Assembly (NCBI GenBank): GCA_947396885.1
Contig: OX377204.1
Location: 5,704,001 to 5,768,000, forward strand
Reading direction: 5' to 3'
Source of the DNA: Heligmosomoides polygyrus polygyrus
Lineage: Eukaryota; Nematoda; Chromadorea; Rhabditida; Heligmosomidae
DNA: 64,000 nt
Positions 12,301 through 21,856 of the stretch are shown one piece after another. Every line of letters begins with the position of its first letter. The stretch's first letter is position 1. The notes under the pieces were generated by a model, which saw only the letters and a list, made by a program, of their open reading frames with translations, made no database searches and had not been told where the DNA came from. A program made the translations under genes and the position numbers.

Positions 12301-15021
12301 ACTGTGGATGTTGGGAAGTTCTTTGGCGTCAATAAGAACGGTCATCTACTCATGGACCGCAAGATGGTTTTGAACCGATGGCGCACCTACTTCGATGAAG
12401 TGTCGACAGTAGTGTTTGTTCATTCGAGCATTCCATCTTCTCCTTCTGTATACGGTCCCGTTCTGAAAATCACTGTATAGGAGGTAAAAGCGGCTCTGAA
12501 GAAGATGAAGCTAGGCAAGGCAACAGGCCCCGATGATTTGGCGGCCGACTTGTGGAAGTCGAAATCCTGGTGCCTAACGAAGTGGCTGGCGACGTACTTC
12601 AACCAGGTTATTGCGGAGAAGAAAGTGCCCGACATTTGGCAGAGAAGCACGATGAGCACAAGATTTGGAAGAAGAAAGGCAGTCGAGGCGAGACTGCACA
12701 AACTACCCTCCAATCCGATTGCCTTCACATAGCATCAAGATATTCAAGCGGATTGCCGACGGGCGCATTCGTATCGTCCAGCTCTTTACCAATCAGTGTG
12801 GCTTCGTAGCTGGTTGCGGCACAGTCGATGCCACACACACCGTTTGTCTTCTTATAAACAAACACCGTGAGAAAAAGCCGGTGCACCTTGCCATCCTGGA
12901 TTTGGAGAAAGCCTTTGATCGCGTTGCGCGTGAAGTGATATGATATGCCTTAGGAGAACACGGAGTCCGCGAAGAGCTCACAGAGTGGGTGCGAATACTG
13001 TACTCTTGTCTTAAGAGTCGAGCGCCAGATGCAACAGGTACGTCGATGGAGTTCCCATCTCTGTCGGAGTGCATCAAGGGTTTGCGCTCTCCCCACTGCT
13101 CTTCGTCGTCGTTATGGATGCTATATCGATGTAATGGTCGCTAGCGACGACAGGATTGAACTCCAGAGGCAGGAACAAGCGTGGTGCGATCGCTTTGGGA
13201 GAATTGGGATAAGGCTTAACGTGAAAAAGACCGCTTACCTGACCATTGTCGAAAATGAATTTTGCTCCATTAAGGTGAGCGGCATTGTGCTACCACGTAT
13301 TTCGGTTTTCACGTACTTTGGATCAGCAGTTGCGTCCGATGGTATTGCACTCGTCGAGTGAACTCACGAATGAATGCAGCTTGGTCCAAGATCTCTGACA
13401 GGAGTGCTCTGCGACAAAAAGATTCAAAGGCACCTAAAGTCGAAGATCTACAGAACAGTCTTTCCACCAGTAGCTTTTTACGGACCCTGAGTGTTGGCTC
13501 GTTACCAAAGAAATTGAAAGGCGCCTCAGCGAAATGGAAACGGAGATGCTGCGGTGGACAGCCGGAGTTACGCGTTTGGATCGAGCACGCAACGACTCCA
13601 TACGGTAGAGGAGGTTATATGTCATCCCGATATTTGAGAAGTTTCACAAAGCTCGCCTACAATGGTACCACTTCCTTCCCGCGAAAGATGGCACTGTCCG
13701 AAAGACTGGTTTCAACCTTGATATGTCCGGTAGGCGGCCACGAAGGCGACCAAAAACAGCGGTGCATGATACGCTGTATCAGGACTTGAAGATGGCTAGG
13801 TTGCACCCTGATCAGGCATTTGGAAAAGTGCCGCTAACATTCCAGGAGAGAGGACACTGCAACTAATCGGGACAAACGCTGAAGAAGAAGAAGAAGAAGC
13901 GCCATAAATTCCACTTCAAAACTGAACCTTTTCTAAAAGACCGAAACCTAGTTTTTATTTAGAAAAGTCGTTACGACCTCTTCCGAAAATATAGATTTCA
14001 CCACTTCCAGAATCAAAAGTGACCTGTGATGTGGCCAGTCAAGGAGGATGTTAATGTTTTACCCTTCCCAGAGTACTCTGGTGGCGATTCACGGAGCCCA
14101 GAGGAATGGAAGTCTTCCGAATCAAGAATATTTGATATCGGATACATTCAACATCCATCACCTCCTACGAATGCGCTTCAAGGCCAACATACTCTTAATT
14201 TAAAGCAACATCTTTCCCTCAAAACTGAATCCACTTTAAATTCCAAAAATAAATTTTTATTTAAAAAATCGTTGCGACCTCTCCAGAAAATTTAAAACTC
14301 ACCACTCCCAACAATTGAAAGATGATTGTAATATCCCGAATTTTCCACTGAGTTAACAACAGTAGCGGATGTTAAAATGCAGTGAAGTTTTTTTAATAAG
14401 CATTGATTTTTATTTGATCGATACAATTTTTTGCATGTGGAGTAAACCATAAATTCACATACGCATTCAAATTGCATCCACAACATCCAATAGATGTACG
14501 ATACCGTCCATGACTACTGTCGCATTTCACGTCGCAAACCGAATCCTTTGGGTGATTTGAGAAACGTGCTCTACCGTTGACCTTGTCTCTTCAAGGAGAT
14601 TCCGACATCATAAAATACTTTGACAAACATGGAAATTTGACCTATTATAGTTACAGCTGCTTCAGTCGTAGGTGTATTCGCGAAATAAAACGCATTTTGC
14701 CGTGATCTAAAGATCGTGAAACAATTTTGAAAACATTATTTTGGTGACCTACATATGTGGACGGTGTACGTCCCATACAATGTTGCTTGCCAACTAGCAT
14801 CAGATAAATTACATGAGAACGTGATAAGAAAAACTTTCAGGTTCGCTTCGTTCATTCCAGTCATTGTCACCACCTATTCAGCGATCGATCCTATTGTGAT
14901 TTTGTATTTCGTACACGAATACCGAAATGCAGTTTCGAGAATATTTTGTCGTATTCTTGGGAGAAGCGCGTTGGTTGCGACTACGGAATCCTATGCAACT
15001 TCCAGATCTCACGTCCCGTGA
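3303..15021 (+). CDS. str-family 7TM chemoreceptor with in-frame TGA
   Basis: Six exons join in phase: 3303-3494, 7026-7189, 7295-7499, 10381-10611, 10683-10762 and 14841-15021, each flanked by AG and GT. The frame totals 350 residues plus stop, the usual length of nematode Str (Pfam 7TM_GPCR_Str) receptors. Family marks are SYKYLMIWFAVINILYS after TM1, FIYRYLFVCR after TM3, FCGIQIVRTLRK and KSLQKQLMRALIFQ before TM6, and PVIVTTYSAIDPIVIL in TM7. Such proteins sit in the ciliary membrane of chemosensory neurons and signal through G proteins. Exon 4 starts at ACATAG (10375-10380), and its third codon, 10387-10389, is TGA (residue 190, in the loop before TM5). No other acceptor keeps phase, so this copy looks like a pseudogene or null allele. 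Introns 1, 3 and 5 are 3.5, 2.9 and 4.1 kb long and full of transposons, whereas introns 2 and 4 are 105 and 71 bp. Confidence 0.88.
3885..6580 (-). mobile_element. RTE-type non-LTR retrotransposon A, decayed
   Basis: Minus-strand frames in order give an apurinic endonuclease N-terminus (CTYNCRSIASEQ, then YDVIALQETKGR, at 6311-5949), the endonuclease C-terminus (RWTWESPNGKTRSEINH and DHRLVRE, at 5754-5463), a linker, and an RT core (EQAGFRKDFSCMDHI at 4693 downward). The 3' coding end (the GRPPTRW segment present in the copy at 57.8 kb) is missing, so the element is cut off near 3885. Many frameshifts and stops. It lies antisense inside receptor intron 1. Confidence 0.8.
4231..4276. repeat. 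Perfect 19-bp hairpin inside RTE A
   Basis: TCTCATCTCTACCAGCACG at 4231-4249 is repeated inverted at 4258-4276 around an 8-base loop. The related copy at 58.57-58.60 kb has only the right arm, so the left arm was created locally, as expected from template switching. Confidence 0.85.
6680..6965 (+). mobile_element. tRNA-derived SINE, copy 1
   Basis: Begins with a GTAGAGCAGTCGGAGGAG A-box-like head, followed by a diverged B-box (GGTACGGATTC). It continues through the family body (CCAACCAAGCCTTCCA, ATTGTATGGCCAAATA, GCGGCGCATCCCAGAAGGGA) to the GAGTAACGCCGCC end. Located in receptor intron 1. Confidence 0.75.
7575..7790 (-). repeat. Interspersed repeat R2, minus copy
   Basis: Reverse complement of the split copy at 8460-8571 plus 9956-10070: it reads through TTTTGCCATTTTCGGACCAT and CCAGTGGCCCGTAGC without interruption. 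It gives the empty-site sequence for the insertion described at 8572-9966. Lies in receptor intron 3. Confidence 0.75.
7791..8459. other. Intronic, nothing recognised
   Basis: Part of receptor intron 3. No exon, repeat or RNA gene recognised. Confidence 0.4.
8572..8875 (+). mobile_element. tRNA-derived SINE, copy 2
   Basis: The head has CGTGTAACGCAGTCGGAGG, then a B-box GGTTTCTGGTTCGGATTTCC. The body has CCAACCAAGCCTTCCATCC and ends GAGTAACGCCGTACTTTATC. About 40 bases around ATTGTATGGCC to GTAGAAG are shortened compared with other copies. It begins exactly at the left target duplication of the R2 insertion. Confidence 0.8.
9060..9690 (+). repeat. 108-bp minisatellite, about 5.5 copies
   Basis: The landmark ATCGATATCGATTGG recurs with spacings of about 107-109 bases (tgg at 9199, 9308, 9416, 9523, 9631). 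Each unit also has TTCGTGTTCAGCGACCTCGA and CGCCATCCTCAAAAAATCGA. The open frames across it come from the period being a multiple of three or close to it, not from coding. Confidence 0.9.
9691..9885 (+). repeat. About 42-bp minisatellite, 4.5 copies
   Basis: Units begin GCCGACGTGTTCGGCACGTC and continue with TGCGGCATCGCCAGGCACGG. They follow directly on the 108-bp array. The inner GACGTGTTCGGCACGTC is nearly palindromic. Confidence 0.88.
10150..10182. mobile_element. Solo mariner-type terminal repeat
   Basis: CGCCAGAACTTTCTGGCCAA followed by TCTAATATA closely matches the right terminal repeat of the mariner-derived element at 62084-62566. No partner end was found nearby. Confidence 0.4.
10387..10389 (+). 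other. Premature TGA in receptor exon 4
   Basis: The phase carried from exon 3 (ending at 7499 in phase 0) through the acceptor at 10380 reads TTT CAA TGA ACA TTG AAA CGA. A single C-to-T change in CGA would produce this stop. All downstream codons through exon 6 remain open. Confidence 0.8.
10763..11216. other. Intronic, nothing recognised
   Basis: Start of receptor intron 5. No feature beyond the splice donor at 10763. Confidence 0.4.
11221..11740. mobile_element. piggyBac-like MITE
   Basis: Flanked by TTAA on both sides (11217-11220 and 11741-11744). It begins CCCTTTCACGAC and ends GTCGTGAAAGGG, a perfect 12-bp inverted repeat starting with CCC, as expected for piggyBac ends. Subterminal GTCGGACA palindromes occur near both ends (GACGTCGTCGGACA, GGCGTCGTCGGACA). 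At 520 bp it has no transposase. It lies in receptor intron 5. Confidence 0.85.
12010..13905 (+). mobile_element. RTE retrotransposon, family B, copy 1
   Basis: Plus-strand frames in order are the pre-RT linker (ELRDGERFLYRLAKVHHR), the RT start (LGKATGPDDLAADLWKS), a segment with NQCGFVAGCGTVDATHTV and LDLEKAFDRVAREVI, and the thumb (WCDRFGRIGIRLNVKKT). It ends with GGGACAAACGCTGAAGAAGA and a short GAA run. The endonuclease half is absent (5' truncation) and there are several frameshifts. The YADD block is not readable. Inside receptor intron 5, same orientation as the gene. Confidence 0.8.
13915..14300 (+). repeat. Diverged direct duplication
   Basis: About 90 bases at 13915-14010 (CAAAACTGAACC, GTTTTTATTTAGAAAA, CGACCTCTTCCGAAAA, CACCACTTCC) recur at 14217-14305 with substitutions, about 300 bases apart. 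No coding content. Confidence 0.6.
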
Positions 15022-15024
15022 CAT

Positions 15025-15460
15025 GCCTCTTACAATGAAAGGCTCCCAACTCATGGTGAACTTTTGCGATGCTATTTTGGCAGGATGTAGGCCGTGTGAG
15101 TGGAGTCCAGAACCACAGTTAGTCTTTGCTTCTTTAAAGGCCGGAAGAAGAGGTGTAAAAACGTGAGCGCAACAATCTCAACCCCTGTGACATCTCACGA
15201 GATTTGCCTCGGCGACGCAGTTGGTAGGAGTGCCGCCTCATCGAAGCACATCGGCGGGTTTTCGAGTTCAAGTCCGAGTGCTGCCAATATTTTTGCACAT
15301 ATTAGTTTGTTGTTATTACGCTTTCTGATGATCACAGGAGTCAATTATAGGCGATCAATGCTTACCACAAACCGAGGCTGCCTATTTCCCTCCTCATATA
15401 TGCTAGTTTTTCAATGATGCGTATCTGCACCACCGCCATATCATAAATGTTACCGTAACT
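15025..15460 (+). mobile_element. tRNA-like interspersed repeat, family T, copy 1
   Basis: Contains a tRNA-like core (GACGCAGTTGGTAGGAGTGC as A-box region, TTCGAGTTCAAGTCCGAG as B-box region), then CACATATTAGTTTGTTGTTA and TCACAGGAGTCAA. It begins within bases of the receptor stop codon. Inverted partner at 18335-18840; further copies at 62600-63465. Confidence 0.65.
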
Positions 15461-15604
15461 GCACACAAATATTCATACCTTACGGTTGAATATTATGAAC
15501 CCGGAGCATATCGGTACATACGTGTAGCAATGGCAGCTCCCCTTTGTTCCGCACAAAACAAGTTTCATGCGTATTAGCAGCACTCCGTAAACTGCACAGC
15601 ATAT

Positions 15605-18137
15605 ATATGAAGTGGACGGTCTCCACGCCACATCGGTGGATTTCATTACAGATCTTGGTTTCACACACACTAGCAAACTAGACTTTTATGAACATGTCAA
15701 AAACCGTTGTAGGATAGCACTTCTGCGAACATTCCACATATTTAAAGCCCTTTCTACAAAGAACAGAGCTCTTTTTATAAGGGCTTACAAGACTTATATA
15801 CGCCCATTAGTTGAAACGAGCACTACAGTATTCAACCCTAGTAGGATTAAAGATATCTCCAGAATTGAGAAGATCATCATTTTCAGTAGCGTTTGTCCCG
15901 CTTGGGGGCGGGGTCCGCTCTTCTGGTGTGGTGACGCCATTTCTCCCGATCAAATGCTTGATCGGGATGCATACCAGCTATCTTTAAGTCCAAGTGCAAC
16001 GTGTCCAGTCAACGTTGCTTCGGGCGTCCTCTGGGCCGTTTTCCCGGGACTTCAAGATTCAGGCCAATCTTACAGACGGTGTCGTCGTTAGCGCGAATGA
16101 AGTGGCCATACCATCGTAGACAAGCTTCGCGCAACTTGTCGGCTATCGGGACGACACCGAACCTCTATGGTGTCATTGCGAACGCGGTCCAATCGCGTTA
16201 CTCCGGCCGTCCACCTTAACATCTTCGTCTCCATTACACTGAGGCGGCTTTCAAGTTCCTTCGTCACGGGCCAGCACTCAGCACCGTATGTCGCTACTCG
16301 GCGGACGACTCGGGTATCGTCTTATCGCAGAAAACCCCAGTCAACGACCGCCATTTGGACCAGGCTGCACTTACGCGCGCATTTACCTCCAACTTTAGGC
16401 TGCCATCGGGCGTAACTGTTGATCCGACATACTTGAAAGCTGTGACTCGTGAGAGCTCAGCACCATTGATCTTGAGAGCTCATTCACATCCGTCGTCAAG
16501 TACTCCGTCTTTTTGACGTTTAGCTTGAGTCCGAACAATGTCAAGCTATCGCACCATTCCTATGCCTGTCGCTCGAGCTCGGCTTTGTCTTCACATGCAA
16601 GCATGACGTCATCGGCATACAGCAACGTCCAAGGAGCTGCCTTTTGGAGATCTCGTGTAATTGCATCCATGACGACCACGAAGAGCAGTGGGGATAGCGC
16701 AGACCCCTGGTGCACTCCGACAGAGATCGGAAACTCCGCCGAGGTACCCGCTGGTGCTCGTACTCGGCTTATTGGGCACGAGTAGAGGATGCGCACCCAC
16801 TCAATAAGCTCCTCAGGGACGCCGTGTCGTCGCAAAGCGTACCATATAACTTCTCGCGGGTCGAAGGCCTTCTCCAAGTCCAGGAAGGCAAAATGCACCG
16901 GTTTCTGTTTCTCGCAGTGCTTCTCTAGCAGAAGACGAACGGCGTGTATGGCATCAACCGTTACACAGCCGGCAACGAAACCACACTGATTATTGGAAAG
17001 CTGGACGACATCCCTGATACGTCTATCGACAATTCGCTCAAACACTTTCATGGTGTGCGAAAGTAGGCGAATCGGGCGGTAGCTAGCGCATACCGCAGGG
17101 CTGCCTTTCTTCTTCCAAATCGGGATAGTCGTGCTTTGCTGCCAACTATCAGGCACTTTCTTCACAGCAATATCCTGATTGAAAAACTCTGTCATCTAGT
17201 CGGCAGGGCACCAACACTACGACTTCCACAGGTCGGCCGGCAGGTCATCTGGACCAGTGGCTTTGCCTGACTTCATCTTCCTCAGTTCTGATTCAGTTTC
17301 GCTCACTGTGATTTTCTGAACAGGACCGTATACAGGTGAAGCAAAAGGAACGGCAGGATGTTCAAATTCTACATTCGAGATTTCCTCGAAGTAGTCGCGC
17401 CATCGCTTCACAGCCCTTTGACGATCCATCAGAAGATGGCCGTTCTCACCGTTAATGCCAAATAACTTTTCGATGTCTTCTGCTTGACGACAGCGAGCCT
17501 TGGCGATTCGGTAAAGATAGCGCTCACCATCGCGCGTTTCCAGTTTTTCGCTGACTTCAGCGTAGTATGCGGCTTTAGCAGCAGCCACTGACTCAGAATT
17601 GAGAAGATCCAAAACAATTTTACTAGGAAATTATTTATTCGCATAGGAGGCTTCTTATACTCCAACATCCCCAACGCAGTGTTCAGAAATAGACATTTGG
17701 ATCTTCCATCCATCGTATCACGCCGAAAGGTGTTTGATGTTTGTCTCGTTCATAAAATTCTGCACAAACCTAGTGCGGCTGTGATTATGGAATTATTTAG
17801 TTTGATGCCTTCCTGAACTGGAGGTGGTATTATGAAAATAGCCTTGCCTTGTCCGAGATCATCAATTCGTGCTTGCTTTTCCACTCGTAGAGCAGGTAGC
17901 GCATACATAAATATCACGAAAAAGCTGTCAAGTGTTTACTCTGTACCCCAGTTCGAGCGGTATGCATTAAAAAATTTTCGCAAGTTTGACAGACTCTGGG
18001 CCTGGAGATCGACCACACCCAACTCTTGTTTAATTGTGCATTTTCCTAAAGTTTGTTGTTTTTCTTTCGTATTGTCCTACTTCTATCTCGCGTCTGCTTT
18101 TCGCGACGTAATAAAAATGAATAAAATAAATAAATAA
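15605..18137 (+). mobile_element. CR1-like LINE F, split by an RTE
   Basis: The left part (15605-15875) encodes the end of a CR1/Jockey-type polyprotein (LGFTHTSKLDFYEHVKNRC, YKTYIRPLVE, ISRIEKI). The right part (17610-18137) continues in the same frame after the duplicated site with QNNFTRKLFIRIGGF and SRRKVFDVCLVHKILHKP, then a stop and a tail with AATAAATAAATAA. The 5' portion is missing. It is interrupted by RTE copy B2. Confidence 0.8.
15876..17593 (-). mobile_element. RTE retrotransposon, family B, copy 2
   Basis: Flanked by a perfect 16-bp target duplication CAGAATTGAGAAGATC at 15860-15875 and 17594-17609. The minus strand encodes AKARCRQAEDIEKLFGINGE, GKATGPDDLPADLWKS, an RT core with NNQCGFVAGCVTVDAIHAV, the catalytic YADDVMLACEDKAELERQA and SAEFPISVGVHQGSALSPLL. 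The frame from 17195 to 16560 is continuous for 211 codons, but the endonuclease is missing and frameshifts follow the YADD block. The 3' end reads GGGACAAACGCTACTGAAAA. Confidence 0.88.
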
Positions 18138-18334
18138 GTGTGCTAAAAATGTCGTTCTCGCCTGAACATGCTGTCGGCCGACTACGCTCCACCTTCGCAC
18201 CGCATTTCGAAGGTGGTATAATGAAAGTGGGACCACGAATGGAGAAGATTGCTCCTCACTGGGTTTTGTAAGATGCTGCTGGTGTAACAAACGCTTGTGT
18301 TTTACTTTTTCATAGTTTTGTCCCATAGCTATTG

Positions 18335-18840
18335 ACTAAAAGGGAAGAGCAGTACGACTTTTTATCTCCAGAGAAATGATGTGGAGCAGATACGTATCGA
18401 TGAAAAACTAATAGCACATACGAAGGCGCAAATGGACAGCCTTGGTTTGTTGTAAGCATTGATGGTCTAAAATTGCCTCCTGTGATCATGAGAAAGCGTA
18501 ATAACAGCAAACTAGTATGTGCGAAAATATTAGCAACGCATCGACTCCAACTCAAAAGCTTGCCGGTGCTTCTGGAAAGCTGCACTCCTACCGTCTGCGC
18601 CACCGAGGCACATCTCGTGAGGTGTCATGGGGGTTGATGATCGTTGCGCACACGCTTGTACACTTCTTGTTCCTGCTTTTAAAAAGCGCCCAGCAAAACT
18701 AATTGTAATTCTGGACTCCGCCCACATGGCCCTACATCCAGCTAAAATAGCGTCGCAAAAGCTCACCATAAGTTCGGAACCTTTCTTCGTTAGGATCAAA
18801 TAACGGTGGTGTTGCATGGAGGATAACAAATAATGTGAGA
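18335..18840 (-). mobile_element. tRNA-like interspersed repeat, family T, copy 2
   Basis: Reverse-complement relative of 15025-15460. It shares GCAGATACGTATCGATGAAA, TTGATGGTCTAAAATTG and TCCTGTGATCATGAGAAAGC with the copies at 62.6-63.4 kb. The two copies flank LINE F tail to tail. Confidence 0.65.
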
Positions 18841-19049
18841 GCGTTTTTAGGTGAGTGTGTAGAATGAATTGTTGAAATGATACGTAGTCTGGTGTTTATA
18901 TTGTAAATAAATATGCGAAAATATGGCACAATTTTCGATTAGATTTTTCGAAATATGCCGAAATTCTCGTTTATTTTACGGAAAGAGCTTGTGTTGGAAG
19001 CAATCTGCACCGTCAAAACGATCGCTGCTTCAACCCACGCGATATTGTC

Positions 19050-19118
19050 TACAGTTCCACACCTCTACACTCTACAGTTCCACACCTCTACACTCTACAG
19101 TTCCACACCTCTACATCA
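19050..19118 (+). repeat. 23-bp tandem repeat, 3 copies
   Basis: CTACAGTTCCACACCTCTACACT is repeated three times head to tail, with the last unit diverging at its end. Confidence 0.9.
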
Positions 19119-19324
19119 ACTGAAGAGAGCTTTTAAATTAACTCAGCGAAGAGCGATTGATGAACGGTGGCCTATAGAAAGCAGTAGAAGCACTTCTGTA
19201 CACCACATTGGCTTTCATTCCTTCGCTGTTGACGGCAAAATGCAAAGAGTAGAACAATTTAGAACGACAGCATGTTCAGTAGCGCGTGAAAGCACAGCAG
19301 AGAGTCATTTGGTCCGGAACATGC

Positions 19325-19392
19325 TCAGGCCAGCGAAGCCTTCCATCTTTCTGAGGTCAGTGTATTGGTACCAAGCTTTTGGTTTGCTTCTG
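19325..19392 (+). mobile_element. SINE fragment
   Basis: Short piece with AGCGAAGCCTTCCATC, GTCAGTGTATTGGTACCA, from the middle of the tRNA-derived SINE family. Confidence 0.45.
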
Positions 19393-19629
19393 CATCAATG
19401 GATTCAAGTCACCGGAATTCGAGTGAGAGAGTTCCGGTTCTTTCCACCTGCTGGTGGATCATGAATTGTCACAGAAACACATTCATGATTACGTATAAAT
19501 ATCATACTATACAATAACCCGCTAAGCGATATGTCATAAATTAGTCATGAAATCGGGGAAAAATTACAGCGCTTATGGGCGCGAAAGTAGCGGAAAAGTT
19601 CGCCTCCTACGTGCCTGAGAACTTCAGCC

Positions 19630-19770
19630 ACTGAGGCAATCGAGGTCGCTGAAAACGAATCTGATGGTCGAATTTGGAATGTCGATCGCCATCAACCGAT
19701 ATTGATCAAATTACCAATTTTTGTAGATGTCGTTCAGACGGTCCGAGACTTCAGCCCTGGGGTAGTCTAT
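19630..19770 (-). repeat. Fragment related to the 108-bp minisatellite
   Basis: On the minus strand the order GGGCTGAAGTCTCGGACCGT, GATATCGGTTGATGGCGATC and CAGCGACCTCGATT matches landmarks of the array at 9060-9690. One diverged unit only. Confidence 0.5.
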
Positions 19771-19789
19771 TTCATACTATATATCTAAT

Positions 19790-19882
19790 AATCCGCTAAG
19801 AGCTGAGGAGAAAATATCCCTACTAGGGGAAATCTAGGGGAAAATATCCCTGCTTTCGGCGATCAACAGCTCTTAGCGGATT
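19790..19882. repeat. Small inverted-repeat element
   Basis: AATCCGCTAAGAGCTG at 19790-19805 and its exact reverse complement at 19867-19882 enclose 61 bases, including two AATATCCCT motifs. Probably a short MITE. Confidence 0.7.
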
Positions 19883-20252
19883 ACGGATTCCATTGTGCCG
19901 AACACGTGGCTCAACGGGGTTTCAGAAGACGAACACGTCTGCTAAGAGATTGAGGGGAACCAGTACCAGTAATGGTGTCAGTGGTGCTGGATCAGTACCA
20001 GTAATGATGGATGAGGTCCAACAAGAGACAGGTAGCGGGATATACTGTTGTAGCGGTCCTGCGTGGAATAAGTTCTGTGGGAGTCCCCTTAGTTCTGAAA
20101 GGCTTTTCTTCGATCGATTTTTGATTTTCGTCAATGCGGACATCTAATCAGACGCTCAGTATCTATCGAAAATGTCAGTTTTTTGCATGCGATCGACCGT
20201 TTGAGGATGAGGAGTAAAGGTGCCTACAGTCAACTTGACACTAGAGTGAGCT

Positions 20253-20410
20253 GGGGGGGGGGGGGGCGTGCTAAGGAGCATCAGGAGGGTTGTTGAACAT
20301 ACTTAGAGGCGAAGGCATTGATTAGCACAAGTATCGACATCATTGAACCGTCTGCAGATGATGCCGGTGATGAGCGTAATGGTGGTGGTGGTGGTGGGGG
20401 GGGGGGGGGG
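20253..20410 (+). repeat. Poly-G and GGT microsatellites
   Basis: A 14-base G run at 20253-20266, and a (GGT)n block running into a G run at 20381-20410. Such tracts can form G-quadruplexes on this strand. Confidence 0.85.
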
Positions 20411-21466
20411 CTGGATGGCCTCAAAGCGCAAAACTACTCACCTGACCTTAAGGAGGGTATAGCAAGGTTGGAACATAAAAAGGTTCTCAAATAATGCCTT
20501 TTGTGCTGTTAGCGAGGGAAGAAAGCTGCATTAGCAGAGCAGCTAGCTTGATCTGATTGTCCTTAGCCTAGCGGTATTGCTACATCGCACAAAGAACGCA
20601 AGTGCGAGGCACACCGATAGCCGTGACGGAGCACTTGTAATATTATTATAAATTGATCAACATTGTGTCAATGCAGAAACATAAAGCGGCATGAAGCTCA
20701 AACAATTGTGACGTCTGCAGAAACAGAACTACAGTAGACACATTGCCACGGGTCAATGTTCATGTACGTGTGCGTTCCGGAAATATGCGACTAGCGTACC
20801 TCATCTAGATTCTGGAAATTATTCCTTTTTTTAATTGTCAACTGACAACGAGTTAATTTTTCTTCGAACTACAGACAACCATCAAGTGGCATTGCAATTT
20901 TTAAATTATCTTGACTGAAGATTTGTTCTATTCAGATTTTTGTTGGATAAGTAATCTGACATGTAGAGCTACCTAGAATTGAGTGCAAGCAGTATTTTCG
21001 GAAGTCCTTGTCTACCCATGAACAAATTTCAAGAGCGCCTTGGCTTTTCGTTTATTTCAACGACTAGCGTACCTCATCTAGATTCGAATGGTCATCACTA
21101 TCATTGTATACAAAATCAAAATGTTCCCCCAAATAACGTACAAAATATTAGGTGCAGAGAACAAAAATTGAAAAAAATCTGATTGCTTCAGATTTGTTTA
21201 AATCACAGATAAATAAGATTCTCTAACAAAAAATTAAAAAAAATAACAATACTATACGGAATTAAACTTCTTTGTTATAGCCCTCCTGCCTTATCACTTC
21301 TTAGAAACGTAGCAAACTTAAATGCCCAAAAAGGAGTACCTTCTGCAGATGGTGATCCTCTTCAAAGCTTCCTCATGTTGCGTAAACTTAAGCTTTTCAA
21401 TAAGATTCCAGCTCCACTCTTCGAAAATCCTCGGCATCTCACGTTCCCACCATTGTAATACGATAA
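20411..21466. other. No gene seen
   Basis: AT-rich sequence. The phrase CGACTAGCGTACCTCATCTA occurs at about 20790 and again at 21061, a short direct repeat. No exon could be supported. Confidence 0.45.
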
Positions 21467-21626
21467 GGCCCCTGTTATACTCCCGCGGGAGCGTCCGCGG
21501 ATGGGCGGAAATCGCGTCGGGACCCCGCGCCGGGCCACTCGCCGCGCCTCGCCACGCCCGCCTCCGCCGTGCACCATTGGTCCACGGACGTTCCGCAGAA
21601 GCTCCCGCGGGGGTATAACAGAGGCC
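21467..21626. mobile_element. GC-rich Harbinger-like MITE
   Basis: TAA duplication at 21464-21466 and 21627-21629. The ends are inverted: GGCCCCTGTTATACTCCCGC on the left, and GGCCTCTGTTATACCCCCGC on the right when read inward. 160 bp, strikingly GC-rich in AT-rich surroundings, no coding capacity. The 3-bp TAA duplication fits the PIF/Harbinger superfamily. Confidence 0.8.
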
Positions 21627-21693
21627 TAACTAGGACGAATGAGACCTACCGCAGACGTATAGCATTTGCATAGCACAGACAACGATATGGGGT

Positions 21694-21850
21694 CGGTTTC
21701 ATCAACGACTTGCACAACTTTAACAGAGAATTCACAGCAGAAACCTCAGATAACGCGGATGATCAAGCGATATGGTAAGCGATAAGCCGCGTTATCTGAG
21801 TTTTCCGTGTGAATTCTCTGTTAAGGTTATGTAAGTCATTGATGAATCCC
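21694..21850. mobile_element. Palindromic MITE, family P, copy 1
   Basis: Arms pair along most of the length: TTTCATCAACGACTTG, CTTTAACAGAGAATTC and CTCAGATAACGCGG on the left, matched inverted on the right. A second copy is at 60319-60488. Confidence 0.75.
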
Positions 21851-21856
21851 TGCTCG

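Noticed and set aside
19893..20147. 84-codon plus frame
   Set aside because: Equally open on the opposite strand, no motif or splice context.
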